NCBI RefSeq assembly: GCF_030848805.1
Contig: NC_092358.1
Coordinates: forward strand, 26,889,720-26,953,719
Length of the DNA stretch: 64,000 bases
Direction: 5' to 3'
DNA from: Temnothorax longispinosus
Lineage: Eukaryota; Arthropoda; Insecta; Hymenoptera; Formicidae
Made by a program: the position numbers and the translations under genes
Shown here: in pieces, positions 1 through 12,000 of the stretch
Layout: every line of letters begins with the position of its first letter
How positions within the stretch are numbered: the first letter of the stretch is position 1
Notes under the pieces: generated by a model
Database searches by the model: none
What the model was told of the DNA's origin: nothing
Seen by the model: only the letters and a program-made list of their open reading frames with translations

Positions 1-147
1 TTTGCAATTTTCTATCGGAGATCTTGCACATTGCAATGATGGTAAACAAGTGAAGACTCTTTGAAAACAAAATACATTTGTCTTTATGATATTGTGATCT
101 TTAAGTTAGGAATGGAAGGAGGTCAGAATATCCAAGCAAATTAACGC

Positions 148-300
148 GGACTTATGTCCATTTCTATCAACGCAGGTTAATTTTGATCTTGGTTTAACTT
201 ACCTGTCATCTTTTCCTAGTTCTAAAAGTTAGAAAAAGATAGAAAGTAAGTTAAACCGAGATTAGAAGTTAATCTACATTGGTAGAAACGGGCATTAATG
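148..300. repeat. fold-back (inverted-repeat) MITE-like element
   Basis: Two arms of about 65-70 bases, roughly 150-218 and 235-300, are imperfect reverse complements separated by a very short loop. Both arms share the core GGTTTAACTTAC and a GTTAA block further out. The structure is what a short non-autonomous fold-back transposon leaves behind. No reading frame or clear target-site duplication is visible. Family assignment is not possible by eye. Confidence 0.6.
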
Positions 301-472
301 AGAGACCTATTTTAATGTTAACGATTCGGTGACAAGAATTAGACTAATTCATTGTCGTTAAAATAAACTTCGCCTATAGAGATACATTCATTATAATAAT
401 ACGCTCGTCAAATTCGTTAGGTTCAAATCTAACACAATATCTCGTGTTATCAGTTCTGTTTCTAAAGAAAAG

Positions 473-760
473 TTACTTCCATACAAGTGTTAACATTTCT
501 TTTTGAAGCACCTGTACTCGGGGGCAGCGAAGTTCCTCAAACTTAATTGAAGTTTCCTCAACTTCTCGCTGCCCGAGTATTACGAAGAACTGGGATCCTT
601 CGTCCGTAACGTCGTAGGGCCTCTCCTCTTTGATCGGCCCTTTCGCCGCGCCACGCTCGCCGTCTGTCACGCAGCAGCAGGGCCCGCTGACATTGGAACA
701 GCGGTCCCGGACGAAGAGAAACGCGAGGAGTGGAGTTCTCTGGCGCGAGTGCGACGAGGA
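473..760 (-). other. possible coding exon, unrecognised (minus strand)
   Basis: An open frame on the minus strand reads through the edge of the GC-rich island, with a fairly protein-like stretch that includes PYDVTDEGSQFFVILGQ. A CAG|GTGCTT sequence in the same strand could serve as a splice donor near the end of the readable stretch. If real, this would be the first exon of a gene that extends off the left edge and is transcribed divergently from Star. There is no ATG at the start of the frame, no domain I recognise, and part of the frame overlaps a hairpin, so it may be chance. I treat it as a weak candidate only. Confidence 0.15.
516..578. other. small imperfect hairpin
   Basis: A 63-base inverted repeat: the outer arms ACTCGG/CCGAGT, the middle GCAGCG/CGCTGC, then AAGTT/AACTT and AAACTT/AAGTTT pair around a five-base loop, with a symmetrical 4x4 internal loop. 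Length and pairing resemble a microRNA precursor, but I recognise no known mature sequence. It could also be a tiny fold-back repeat. Confidence 0.4.
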
Positions 761-2717
761 CGGTCGACGACAGATGCGGCGACGGCGGCACGATTAAGCC
801 CGCCGTCGCCGCCGCCGCCACCACCACCACCACCACCGTCGCCGTCGACGTCGCCTGGTCGCCTCGCCGCTGCAATGCGACATTCGACCATAATACACGA
901 CACACGCTTTCTCGGATCGACGGCCGCCACAAGCGTGCGGAGAACGCTCTCGTCTGTCGCGTCGCGTCGCGCCGCGCCGCGGCCCCGACGGTGTCTCCCG
1001 TCTGTCTCTTTGTTCCCGCCCGTCTCCTCGCGTACACGGTCGTTGGTCGTTGTCGTCTCTCGCTCGAATCGATACATACATACGTACACACGTATACATG
1101 TGTATGTAATTCGATGTCGGTCGGCGAAGAAGTCGGCGACCGAGGAGACAGACGGAGCGAATCGCGCCGCCAGTGAGCGAGCCGATGCGATCCCGTCGCC
1201 GTCTCCGCCGTCGGCTCCCCTCTATCCGTCGGGAATTCGCCGGGCGAGTCCCCGCGCCAGTGGTCCCGAGTGCATTCCGGGAGGGGAAACCCCCCTTCGG
1301 AGGCGAAAGAAATTCGTCGGTCTCGGCGGCGAGGAATTCTTCCGTTGTTCGCGGGACGGGATCGGCTTTGGATCGAATCGATTGATTCCGGCGCAGAGCG
1401 ACGTGGTATTGCGGAGTCTTCCAGTGGCGACCGACTTCCGTTCGTCCAGTCGAGAAGGAGAAGCGATCGAGTCGCCGGATATATTTCGTGGAATGCCGAT
1501 CGCGCGGGGAATCCCGCTCGTGCCCGAGAAACACATGGGAGATCTTCGAGGCGGCATCGCTGTAATAAATACACGGGCGAGAGCAAGGGAGAGAAACCCG
1601 GAGAAGGGACCGCAGTGAATAACTACTTCAAGGGCTCGGGTTCTATAAAAATCCAGCTGCTACGAGAAGCACGAGGAGAATCCTCCGAGGGGACAGACGA
1701 GCAATAAAAAAAAAAACCCAAGAAGAGAAAAAAGCTCGGGAAAGAAGAGCGAAGGGATCGAGAAGGGATTGTTGCAGAGAATGTTCCTTGAAACTTGGGA
1801 AGGTCCTGCGTCCAAGGAGACTTGAGAACCAATCGGGCAAAATTATCTCCAAGATTCTTGAAGACTAATTCTCTCTTTTTTTTTACTTCAACAAACACAA
1901 GTGGAGCAATTAAAGGACACTTATCTTGAGGACCCGATGATCGTCTAATCGGATTTGCCCGAAATATCGCTACAAATCATTGAACCTAATGCATCGAACT
2001 TACGAGATCTCCCTGGAAATTGGTCTGCGTTTCGAAGATTCGCAAGTCACTCGGTTCACTTCGGAGGGAGACGCTTGCTCGAATGCGTCTTGGAAATTCC
2101 GCAGCTGTACCGAGACTCGAGATCGGGAGGAGAGATCTGCACCGGCTATTCAATTCGTTACATTACATTACATAACAAACCCGCAACAAATGGCCCCCCG
2201 CGGAAACAAAGGAGGCGCGGGGAAACGAGCTTCGGCTTCGATTGATCATTCTCCCGCCGACTCTCGCCGGTAAAGACAGAGAGAGATATATATATATATA
2301 TCTTCCCGTTGCAGCGTCCCTCGGGGGAGGGGAAACGAATAAACGATCTGACACCGACGAGACACCGAGAGACAACACGACGACGACGGGACGACAACAC
2401 ACGCTGCGAAGGTCGAGCCCACGTGACACGCGCGACGTTTAGCCGGCGCGGCGTTACCAAATATTGTGGCCGCGCGCGATACGTGACGTGACGTTCGCGA
2501 GACGTCAGAGACGTTGATATACGTGAGACGCGTGTCGGGGTGCGTTATCATTGCAAGTTTGTGGTTTCTCCGATCTCCCCGAATCGAACTCGCGGGGGAT
2601 GACGAGCGCTCGCACGTGAACCGAAAGAGTGATAGTGGTCGGGGAATATAAGTACCTGAATGATCCCCAAGTTTCGGTCTTACGGATAAGAAAGGGTACG
2701 AGCGGAAACCGACGAAA
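600..2717 (+). promoter_or_regulatory. CpG-rich island, probable Star promoter and 5' UTR
   Basis: About 2 kb of strongly GC- and CpG-rich sequence stands out against the AT-rich background. It contains no convincing coding exon; the long overlapping frames in all six readings are a by-product of the base composition. It lies directly upstream of the first coding exon of the Star-like gene, so it most likely holds the promoter and 5' UTR. Its left edge could also serve a divergent gene. An ATATATATATATATAT run sits near 2287. The transcription start was not located. Confidence 0.5.
795..848. repeat. CCG/CCA trinucleotide microsatellite
   Basis: A run of CCG-type triplets followed by CCA triplets and then GTCGCC repeats within the GC-rich island. 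It explains the poly-proline and poly-glycine frames in this place. Confidence 0.85.
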
Positions 2718-5700
2718 ATGAAGTGAGTAGATGCGAATTACATTGCCGAGAAAATGATAAAGTCCGCGGACTTCATTTTGCGGATTCTTTAACGAGTTTC
2801 CGATTTTATCTCGTGCAAGCTTTTTTGGAAACGTAAATGCGCGTGAGAAATCAGGAATATGATGAAAGTTCAGTTAAATGTTGAAGCAAAGTTCGCTCGA
2901 GATTGTGAGCACGTGGAGTAAGCGTTAGCTATCTTCGAATGACTTGTTTGTTTTTAATCGGAAACTGTTGACGTTTCGATGATCTTCGACGAGAGGCAAC
3001 TGACTTAACTGATAATTAAAATTAAATTGATAATTAATCGGAGAGTAAGTTTTGCGCTATACGGAACATCGATCGCGAAGACCCACTTGGATATAAGCAA
3101 ATTTAATGAAGCCGAGCACTACACTTGCCTTGTTTTGTCTTCGCTAAAAGTTTTGCAGTGAATTAGCGGCGAACCTCGCGATGCACGAAGTGACGCCAAC
3201 TTCGTGCCGGCGAACCTTGCTTTGACGCAGTGTGAGACAAATAACGGAGCCAGACATTGTTCCGCGTGGCGCAACACACAGGCTTATCTAACGCGTGTAT
3301 ACGCTGAGAAAGGATATTTCTGTAAATTCTGATGAGAGGAGATAATTCCATCAATTTCTACTTTTATTGCTTGAATTAAAAACGTTTTTCCATTTCACAG
3401 GATTAACTCTCGAAATAATTTATTTCATTTAAACTGGAGCACCTCAATTTTGCAAAACAAATAATAATCAATTTTTCAGTAACTTAGCGAATAAACAATA
3501 TAAAAATATCGTTGCGCCGTGTTTGCCCGTTTATATATATATTTTTCTATCGAACTTGGACGCGGCATAAAATAAACGCAAAAATACAATACAAATTTAA
3601 TAAAAAAATATGTCGAATAAAAACGAAATCGTCGGGAAAGAGAGGTGAATTTCTAAATTCGGCGGGACACAGCTTCCGTGGCGACGCGTGATAGATAACA
3701 AACGAATTATAATCCGATTCATGAGGGTCTTCCTTTGTCTCGAATCCTTAGGCGTGCATTCACTTGAACGTGACTGAAAAAAATGCCGGTTAGAAAGTGC
3801 AGGGTGACTCATGCGTGTACCTGCATACATTGCTGCACGTGTTTACAGGGTGTCTCAGAAGACCCATCTATTTGATTGCACAGCCTTTCCCAAAGGAGGT
3901 TTAGAAATTTTCTTTTGCAATATATTTTAAGATACGCTAAAATAAATATATAACATATATTTTAAACTATTTAATTTCGGTATGACATAAATCTCAAACT
4001 ATGTCAGTTCCTGTTTCATCGATTTTTTTTTATCAAACTTCCTATCTTACATGTTAATTGCAAAGCAAGAGATGTTATTGGCTATTGATTAACTTATCGA
4101 TTATTATCCTTCCAACAATATCCGTCAACTCTAGGTATATTAAGCTATCTAAGCCAAATTATCAGAACATAAAAAATTTTATATGGAAATAATTTGCTGA
4201 TTATTTTCTATTTTTTGCTTTTAAAGGTAATTTTTTTGCTCCAGCTATTAAAAAGTTACGAAGGGCTGGATAGCTTAAGATTAAGCTAGCCAGCCATTGT
4301 AAAAAAAAATATATATGAGTCAAAGCAAAATTATTTGCTATTTTTTTGCTATTTTTTGCTCGCACTATTAAAAATTTGCAAAGAGCTGGATAGCTTAATC
4401 TTAACTTTTTAATAGCTGGAGCAAAAAAATTATTTTTAAAAGCAAAAAATTGCAAATTAGCAAATTAATTTCATATAAAATTTTTTGTGTTCTGATAATT
4501 TGGCTTAGATAGCTTAATATACCTGTTAACTCTAGACATGACACTCTAATTTTCTTCTACTTTCTTAATCCTTTGTCAATCCTTCCACATTTCTTTGGAT
4601 TAGCTCGACTGAGAAGTTAGAAGAATTGGCAAAATTTGAACAACTGTCCATTGGAATGCTATTGAAAGACGGAAGTCCCTGTTTATCTGCCGCTGCCAAA
4701 AATCTCGGTATTAAAAACGCCCTCGGAGAATAGGGTAGCGAATTCGTGAAACGTGTCAAAAAGCGTTTTGAGTCTGCAGCTCATCACGAGTGTCTTTTTT
4801 TTTCCATGATTTGCATGCAGCGCGTGTTTACACGTTCGTTGTGTTTCCGCAGAATGGCTCCCGCAGGGACACCTTCGTCAAACGGAGGTCTGCCACCGCC
4901 CGTAGGGCCCACCTTGACCGGCACGTCGTTTGCCAATTACAAAAGGACCTGGTGGAGGAGAGTGGCCCCCTGCCTCGCCTTTCTTGCCGCTTTTTCCACC
5001 GCTATGGTTCTGCTCCTTGTTTGGAGCGAAGCCGCGGCTTTGAGGTAAACTGCCGATTAATTTTCGTGAGATTAAATCAAGTGGTTTTTAGATAAGGGAA
5101 AAATGTAAACTTTTTAATTATTTTGATATTAGAAATTTTTTTTTACTTTTTTAATTTTCAATCAAACTTGTTCCCATTTTTAATGTCACGACAAGATTAC
5201 GATTCTTGGTGATTATATCAGACGACGACGGATATTTTAAGCTTTTGTGAAATGTTTGATACCACGCGCAATCTCATTACCGAAGAGTTTTTCGCTTTTA
5301 ATTATTTCAAATCCCACGTGCATCTCGTACGTGAAATCCCATCGTTCTGCGCCGCAAAGAGAGTCAGGCGACTCGCGATTTATACTGTACAAGCGATCGG
5401 ATTTCGGCGAGCTCGTGTGAAAATTTATACTCCTTACGCTTCTCTTTTTTTTTTACTTCCCTTGCGAGACGATTACACGATCGAGCTCCACAGATTATGC
5501 GAGACTGAACACCACTGCTGTAGCTTAAAGGAGACGTTCCGTTACAGGAGACAGGCGTTCGACGCGAACATGACCAGAGACTACGTGCTCGACAGCGTCT
5601 CGATGGACAATCCGCAATTGGTCGCGTACATACGGCAGGTGCATCTGAAAACGACGACTCATCAGGACCCGTTGAACGCCAACCAGACGTCGGAGGAGAA

Positions 5701-7790
5701 GTACGTGGCCACGTTGTCGCAGGGCAAGCGCGAGGGTGTCTACGCGGAATACATCAGTAGGGTGAGAAATCTTTCCTGATTAATGTCCCACGGTGTCACC
5801 GTCACCGCACCCTGAGAACTGTCATCTTTCCAATGTGACGACGTAATATCTCTTTGTTGGTTGAAACTCGCGGTTTACGGACGGTGAAAGATAGTTCGTG
5901 TATCACGCGGGATGTTCTATAATCCTTAATCAATCTGACAGAATCCTCGATCAATTATCGGATGAGCTTTCATTAATTAAAAAGACGGAGCATCGACAAT
6001 TTTCGAAGTATAAGCGGCTGAAAAAGAGAAGCGGATGAGGTTTCCGCGAAGCAAGTAATTTCCCGTAATTGAATAACCGCGTTTTGCAGTTCACTTCGGT
6101 TCAAGTGTCTTTTAGAAGTTCAGTTTTCCGCTTTAATTACCGAAATATTTATAATTGAGAATTAAAAAGTTAAAGCAAGTAGTCCTCCATGAAATTTTCT
6201 TCAGGAAAAGTATGAACCCTCTTAGTGTTTAAATTTAAATTGGCAATTTTGGAATATTTTACGAAGGCATTGCGAGAGAGATTAAAATTTTCTCGATAAT
6301 ATTGTACATACATTGATGTTACGTTTTTATGAATTTTTGAGAGCGCAACGAGCGATGCATAATCAGCATAATATGAAAGTTCACGAGCGTGAAAGGCTCT
6401 CAAAAGGCTCGGAGCTGAATCCCTTTGAGTGAAAATTCACGCCGTCTTGCATGCGCCCTCCCTCTTTGCATCTTATCAAGTCTTGGAATTAAAATTAGCG
6501 CCAAGTATATACCGGTGCCTCAACAGTCTTGAAAGTCTGCTTTAGATACCGCACGGCTGCGCTAACAATTCTTTATCGCCCGCGCGATAGTGCACCGTAA
6601 CATTAGCGAAACACGCGAAAGTAGCGGATCTCCGTCGGACACGCAATCGGTTAAAAATAGGCGAACGAGATAGATGAGCCTCGGGTATCTCTCCGGTTCT
6701 CTTTTCAATTCATCTTATTAATCAGAAGCGAGAATTAGGCCGGCCAATTTACCGTCCTATCGCGATTTCGCCCGTAAAAATCTGTCACCAATCGCCCGCC
6801 GGGCGTCATCGCTTTTTCAGATAGGCGCGATTTCCAGCACCGCTTGGCTGGAGTCCAATCTGAGCTGGCGAGGTGTTCTGATACTCACCGAGCCCAAGAG
6901 CTTCTTCGAGGCGCAGCGAAGCACGAGACAACCGCGATCGAGGGTCCTCCACGCCTGTCTCAGCACGGACACGGATACCAAAGAGGTGAGAAACGGGGGA
7001 GATTGTCGCGGGGGGGAGAGCAGTGATGATTCAAACGCGACAAGAGTACGCGTTTCATGGGCGCGAACGGTTTATTGCAGATAAAATACCACCAGGAATC
7101 GGAGGTCCAGGTCACCAAGCTGGGCGACGGTCCTAACAGCCTCGTGTCGGACGACGGTTTTCCTACCACTAGACTCAAGTGCTTTCCTCTCTACAGCGTA
7201 CTGTTGGCGTACAACGCCACGACTTTGGATTACCTAAGTCTGGACAGTCCCGACGCTCCCGACGGCCAGGTAAATAATATAAATTCAATGATTTAGCGAT
7301 CCTTGAAATAGATAAATTTTTATATTTGCTTGTTTGTTTAGAAAAGTATGTAAAAGTATACGTATTAATTTTATATTTACCTATATTTTCATTGTTTTCT
7401 TTATTTAAAAAGAACGAATATGGTTTTACGATGATTCGAGATTTTTAAATTCATTAGAAGCATCAGAAATATTATACCGCGTGACAATTCCTCGAGAAGC
7501 ATATAAACTTTAGAATGTGATTGATCAGAGTTATAAAAATAAAGTCGGTAACAAGCGTTTCAAGGGCTTGTCGTAAGGGCGCGATTGAAAATTATATATC
7601 GCAGGTACTCGACACCATCCCATGGGACGTCATAAGAATATCGATACTGTCGATACGGTGGAGTCCCCATCACAGCGAGGCGGAAACAAAGAGCTTCATC
7701 GACAAGATGACCAGCCGGAGGTACAAGCTCGTACACACGACCGACACCGGAAAGTCGATTTTCCTGTACGATACTCTCCTTAAGATTTGA
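2718..7790 (+). CDS. S: Star-like protein (type II membrane protein, FkbM methyltransferase-like domain)
   Basis: In Drosophila, Star is an ER/Golgi type II membrane protein that helps move EGF-receptor ligands such as Spitz to the site of Rhomboid cleavage. I read six coding exons: 2718-2722, 4853-5044, 5548-5761, 6821-6985, 7081-7269 and 7605-7790, all with GT donors and AG acceptors; they join in frame to 316 aa. A short proline-rich cytosolic N-terminus is followed by WWRR and a hydrophobic segment (about residues 39-59), giving a type II topology. Lumenal sequons include NMT, NLS and NAT. The lumenal part resembles an FkbM-type methyltransferase (ESNLSWRGVLILTEP; LDYLSLDSP), but the SAM-binding and catalytic-type motifs look degraded. 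The tiny first exon ATGAA joins exon 2 as M-K-M-A-P; if it is not used, the ATG at 4854 in exon 2 starts the same frame two residues later. Shorter than Drosophila Star, which has a longer N-terminus. Family call is from remembered insect Star sequences, not a search. Confidence 0.82.
2723..4852 (+). other. intron 1 of the Star-like gene
   Basis: About 2.1 kb between the donor GTGAGT and the acceptor TTTCCGCAG just before the second ATG. It is AT-rich and holds the 392-base inverted-repeat element described separately. No additional coding exon is visible. Confidence 0.6.
4124..4533. mobile_element. MITE with long TIRs and 9-bp target-site duplication (Mutator-like?)
   Basis: The element spans 4133-4524. 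Its ends are reverse complements for about 130 bases, beginning AGGTATATTAAGCTATCTAA at the left and mirrored at the right. It is flanked by GTCAACTCT at 4124-4132 and GTTAACTCT at 4525-4533, a 9-base direct repeat with one mismatch. A 9-bp duplication with long terminal inverted repeats is typical of Mutator-like elements. It is 392 bases long with no transposase, so it is non-autonomous. It is inserted in intron 1 of the Star-like gene. Confidence 0.7.
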
Positions 7791-9080
7791 TCATTGACTC
7801 AGGTTACACAGACTGGTCTGCGCCCGTATCGCAGGATATGTAAAATAATTTAAGCGACTCGAGATGAGCCCAGCCCACCGCGCCTTTTGATCTGTTCTTA
7901 ATATTTTATTTCGCCGTTTAGAAATATTTCTTTCAGTCGGAAGCGCGATCTTCTGTTCGACCACACACACGTAAGGGACGACTCGTCGCGGTATCAGGGA
8001 CACCGGAAGTAATCGATCGCGAAATTCGTTTTCTCCGCCGAATTCCCGAGTTTGTTATTAGCCAAGGGACACGGGGTCTTGGACACCCCCAAGGGTAAAG
8101 CTCGTCCCTCCCGATTTGTTGAACAATGTTTACCCACGATAACAAGTTTACTGATATAACAATCGCCGATCGAATCTCGAGAGACTAGCGAGTTCAAGAA
8201 TTCCGTCGGAATTGCTACGACCCTATTTTGAGCGTTTGAAATTAGCTACAAAACTGTAAGTAAGCTGAAGATTCAGGATTTCGGAATTTCGATTTCCAGA
8301 ATACTAAAAAATTCCAAGTTCCGAATCAAAGTTAAAAATATGGGATTAAATTTCGAAGAAATATCCACAAGCTTCGAGTCGAGCGATTCAACTTACGATT
8401 TTAATATCAAAAGTGTCCTGGTTTCTCGCACAAGATCTAAAAACACACCCTCGAGTTCCTGTGGTTTCCTTAGAGATATTCTTACATCTAGAGGACCAAA
8501 ATTGTAATTATAAATCCGCAGACTCGAATTCCACTGGACTCGAGAAATCGATTCACATTACTCCCCGGCAGTCTCGGATCGTATGCGAACAATTAACACA
8601 GATGCAAAAATTTCTCTCATCGACGCGGGCAAAATATAGTGATGTTCTAAACGCACGTATATTTTGCACGTCGTATGTGGCGGAAACACGTGCGAGTCCT
8701 TAAATCTACTTCGGATACACGTGACTCTCGTATCTGTGTCTTATCGCGAGACACACGTGCCACGATTTTTCTCACCTTCTTGTTTTCAGTTGTGGTTTTC
8801 GCGTATCGACGATTACCGACGAACCAGACGGAGCGTTCTTTTAATTTTTCTAATCGTGCGAACGACGCTGTAATAAAGATCTCGCGGAAACGCAGGATCG
8901 TCCGTCGGACCTCCTGCGACGTCTCGTTACCCTCGCCACGACTTCGACTTCAAAATCATGCGACACGTATATAATACTCTATTTATTTCGTATACGCGAA
9001 TAATTAACGAATAATTCACAGTGATTATTGCGAATAGTTATTTAAGTATTTACACAATAAAAACAAAAGAAATATTCAGA
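7791..9080 (+). other. probable 3' UTR of the Star-like gene
   Basis: Sequence after the stop codon with no supported gene. Candidate polyadenylation signals AATAAA occur at 8872-8877 and 9056-9061, so the transcript probably ends within or just after this interval. Where cleavage occurs cannot be seen. Confidence 0.45.
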
Positions 9081-12000
9081 TTAGAGAGTAGTCGAGATAC
9101 AAACACGATACACCGTCACAATTTGTGTTCAATTCTCGTTTGACTCCACACCGCAAACTGATTTTCACGCCGAAATCTGTTCGCACAGCAAGAATCGTTG
9201 GCTACAGACTGCCTAATCGTTGTTCTTTTGTCTGGCGCGTTTATAATCTCATTTCTCCATTTTTATACCAATGGAAAAATAATGCGATGTTAATTTAATT
9301 TAGAAAATGTCAAACAGATTGTAAAATTGGCGACTCTCGCGCGATGAATATTTAAAGTTCATTTCCGCCTCCTGCCGCTTACGTTTGCTCAGGCGAAACG
9401 TAACGTAAAATTACGTTAGAAGATGGGGGAAAATAAGGGCTGGAACCGTAAAGCGGAAAGCGAGAGAAATTAATTCCTCCGTACCTGAGCTAAATAAACG
9501 TCTCGTTTAATCTTGTCTCCGTAATGACTTCCCCCCCACGCGAGGATACGCGGGACATCCGCGTAAAAAGAAAACGCGATGCAGGAATCGCGTCGGATAT
9601 TTAAAGCTCCTGAAGTTTCGCGGATCTGGAGATTATTAGAGGAGGGATTTTCGCCGAGAGCGGAGAGGGCTCCGAGACTCAGAGGATTGACACGAGGATC
9701 CGATAATTCGGAGATTCGAAGGACCGATCGCTTTAACGGTCCGAGAAAGTCCACTCGAAAAGTCCGACCCCGATAAATCCCGCGCTCGGAGAGCGAGCTG
9801 AGATTTCCAAGCGTCCGCGTCGTCACCAAAAAGAAAAAAAAGAAGCGAGAAGAGACCTCATCTCTCGTACGATTTTACGGTAGCGCGTTTTTTTTTAAAT
9901 TTAGGGTATAAACTACTAACGGTAATTGAGCGTTTTTACGCAGGACGCGCCGATTTTAATTTGTAAGGAACATTGAACGCGTGTCCGGACATCGCCGCCC
10001 GCACACGCGTCGATGCGCGTTGTCACGTGTGATAAGCGAGCGAGCTCTAGAATCCGAGGTATTCTCCAAGATTCCACATTCACGCCGCGCGTTCGTAATT
10101 AGACGGAGCGACCGTCCGAATCTCTCATCGTGTATATTTACAATTAATTGAACGCTACTCTTCTCGCGTGTCACCCACGTCGATCGAGTGAATCAAATTG
10201 CGACGGACGGGGGAGCGATGATCCGCGATCAGTTTGGTCCACGCGGTCGATCGGATTTCGAAACGGCACACCCGCTATTTAGTGCTATATACACGTGCGA
10301 CGTAGAATGGGGACGTAAAATACCTTAAAGCAGGCCTTATTAGCGCGTAAGGTGATATATTTTAAAAAACGTTCTACGTACGGTAGTGATAAGTAAACAA
10401 CCGAACCGCGCACGTGGTTCTCGCGTTTAAATTAAGTTATATCTTCGCTCGCGGTGTGCGGTGATCTGTACGTCAGTTAGACTCTCCTTTACGTCTTACG
10501 TTAATTGTAAATTATAAACCGTTGCCATTCTTCTCTAGAACCCTAGGGATGAGAAATTTCAAATTAAATTATTTTTTTTCTACCGATGATCTATCTTTGA
10601 GTGAAAGTATTCTTCGGAGAGAAAATTATTTTGCTTTCTGAACGTTAAATTTTTCAGCCCTTCAAATTCGTCCGCATCTCGCCTCGCCTTTTCGTTCACG
10701 AAGAACCGCGTAAGTCTGCGAATCCGATTTCTGAAGATATAACATAAGCTCGGGAATTATCGTGCAAGACGCCGCGTGTGCACATGAAAAGGTAAGAATA
10801 TATCGTGTTCTACATAAATGACGGTATCCTTTGTGTATTTTTTCAGTTACGCGATAATTCCGAGCAGCGCGAGAATCACTTGCATTCGTGACGCATGTTT
10901 AACGCTGAAAAATGATAATCCGTAATTATGATAATCTTATTCCAAGTAATAGTTCACAATTCTTCATTCCTAGTGGATTTAAATTGCACATTGGATAATC
11001 AACAACGAGGGAAGGTGAGGTGCCCTTAGCGTTAAACACACGCCACGAAAGCGGATTTCTGACTTAAAATCCCACTGACGCGTTATTGCGATTATATGGC
11101 TCATTAGGAACATTCAGCACGACAGATACTTAACAATGCGATTTTCTTTGCATCGATCATAGCTTCGTTGCGGCGATCATCATATTATTTCCATTGTTAA
11201 TCGCACGAAAGCACAAGCGCGCAGTATTTGAATTTTCACAAAGTGCAGTATCCGCGAAACGGACAGTCAGCCCTTCTTTGATCATCAAGGAATTTGGTTT
11301 CGAAATTTTGTGACAAAAGATCTGGGAAGTCACTCGAGAATCCAAGATTTCCATCCAAGATTCGTAAATTTTGTTTAGAATGAACAGTGAAAGTTTCTAT
11401 ACACCTGGAATCAAAATTGTAGCTTTGAACGTATACGTTCTCACGTAGAATCTCATTCTCTTTGCTATTTATTTTTTGTACAGATGGAACTTTATTATTT
11501 ATAAAAGTCATATATTAGCGTAATATATAATACTTAGTTTTAATATCACGATTAATTAATTTAGCAAGGTAAGTATTAAAATAATAGACGTTCCTCCTAT
11601 TAGTAAGTATAACAATACAATGATTCAAGGTACAATTTGATTCTGGGAGCGAGAATTTCACTGTGCCTGCACAAATACGCGAACATTTATTTGGGAGCGC
11701 GGTCTGAATGTGCGGGAAAATACAATCTCGTTTCATATTTGGCGTATATAAATTTTGGGTTTCACACAGAATTATTATTCAATTATCACGCACTCGCGGG
11801 TATGCACTTACGCGAATTCAGCTGCGCGGCTATGCGATTTCATTTTGTAAGTCCTTCATTATTCGTAAGGATAATCCGCTTTCCTTGCCGCGCTTTACCG
11901 AAAAACCATTCCATGACTATATTAATTCACCATATTTCTCTGTTTCTCTCGCCAGTGCCTGTACGCAGTATCGACTTCGTTGTAGTACCCATGCGTATTT

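Noticed and set aside
558..1618. Long overlapping open frames (up to 342 codons) on both strands
   Set aside because: They occur in every frame of a CpG-rich, repeat-containing island, are dominated by Arg/Ser/Pro/Gly from base composition, and show no domain or splice structure.
3840..4060. GGGTGTCTCAGAAGACCC as a possible transposon end
   Set aside because: It resembles a terminal motif, but no matching inverted end or duplication was found nearby.
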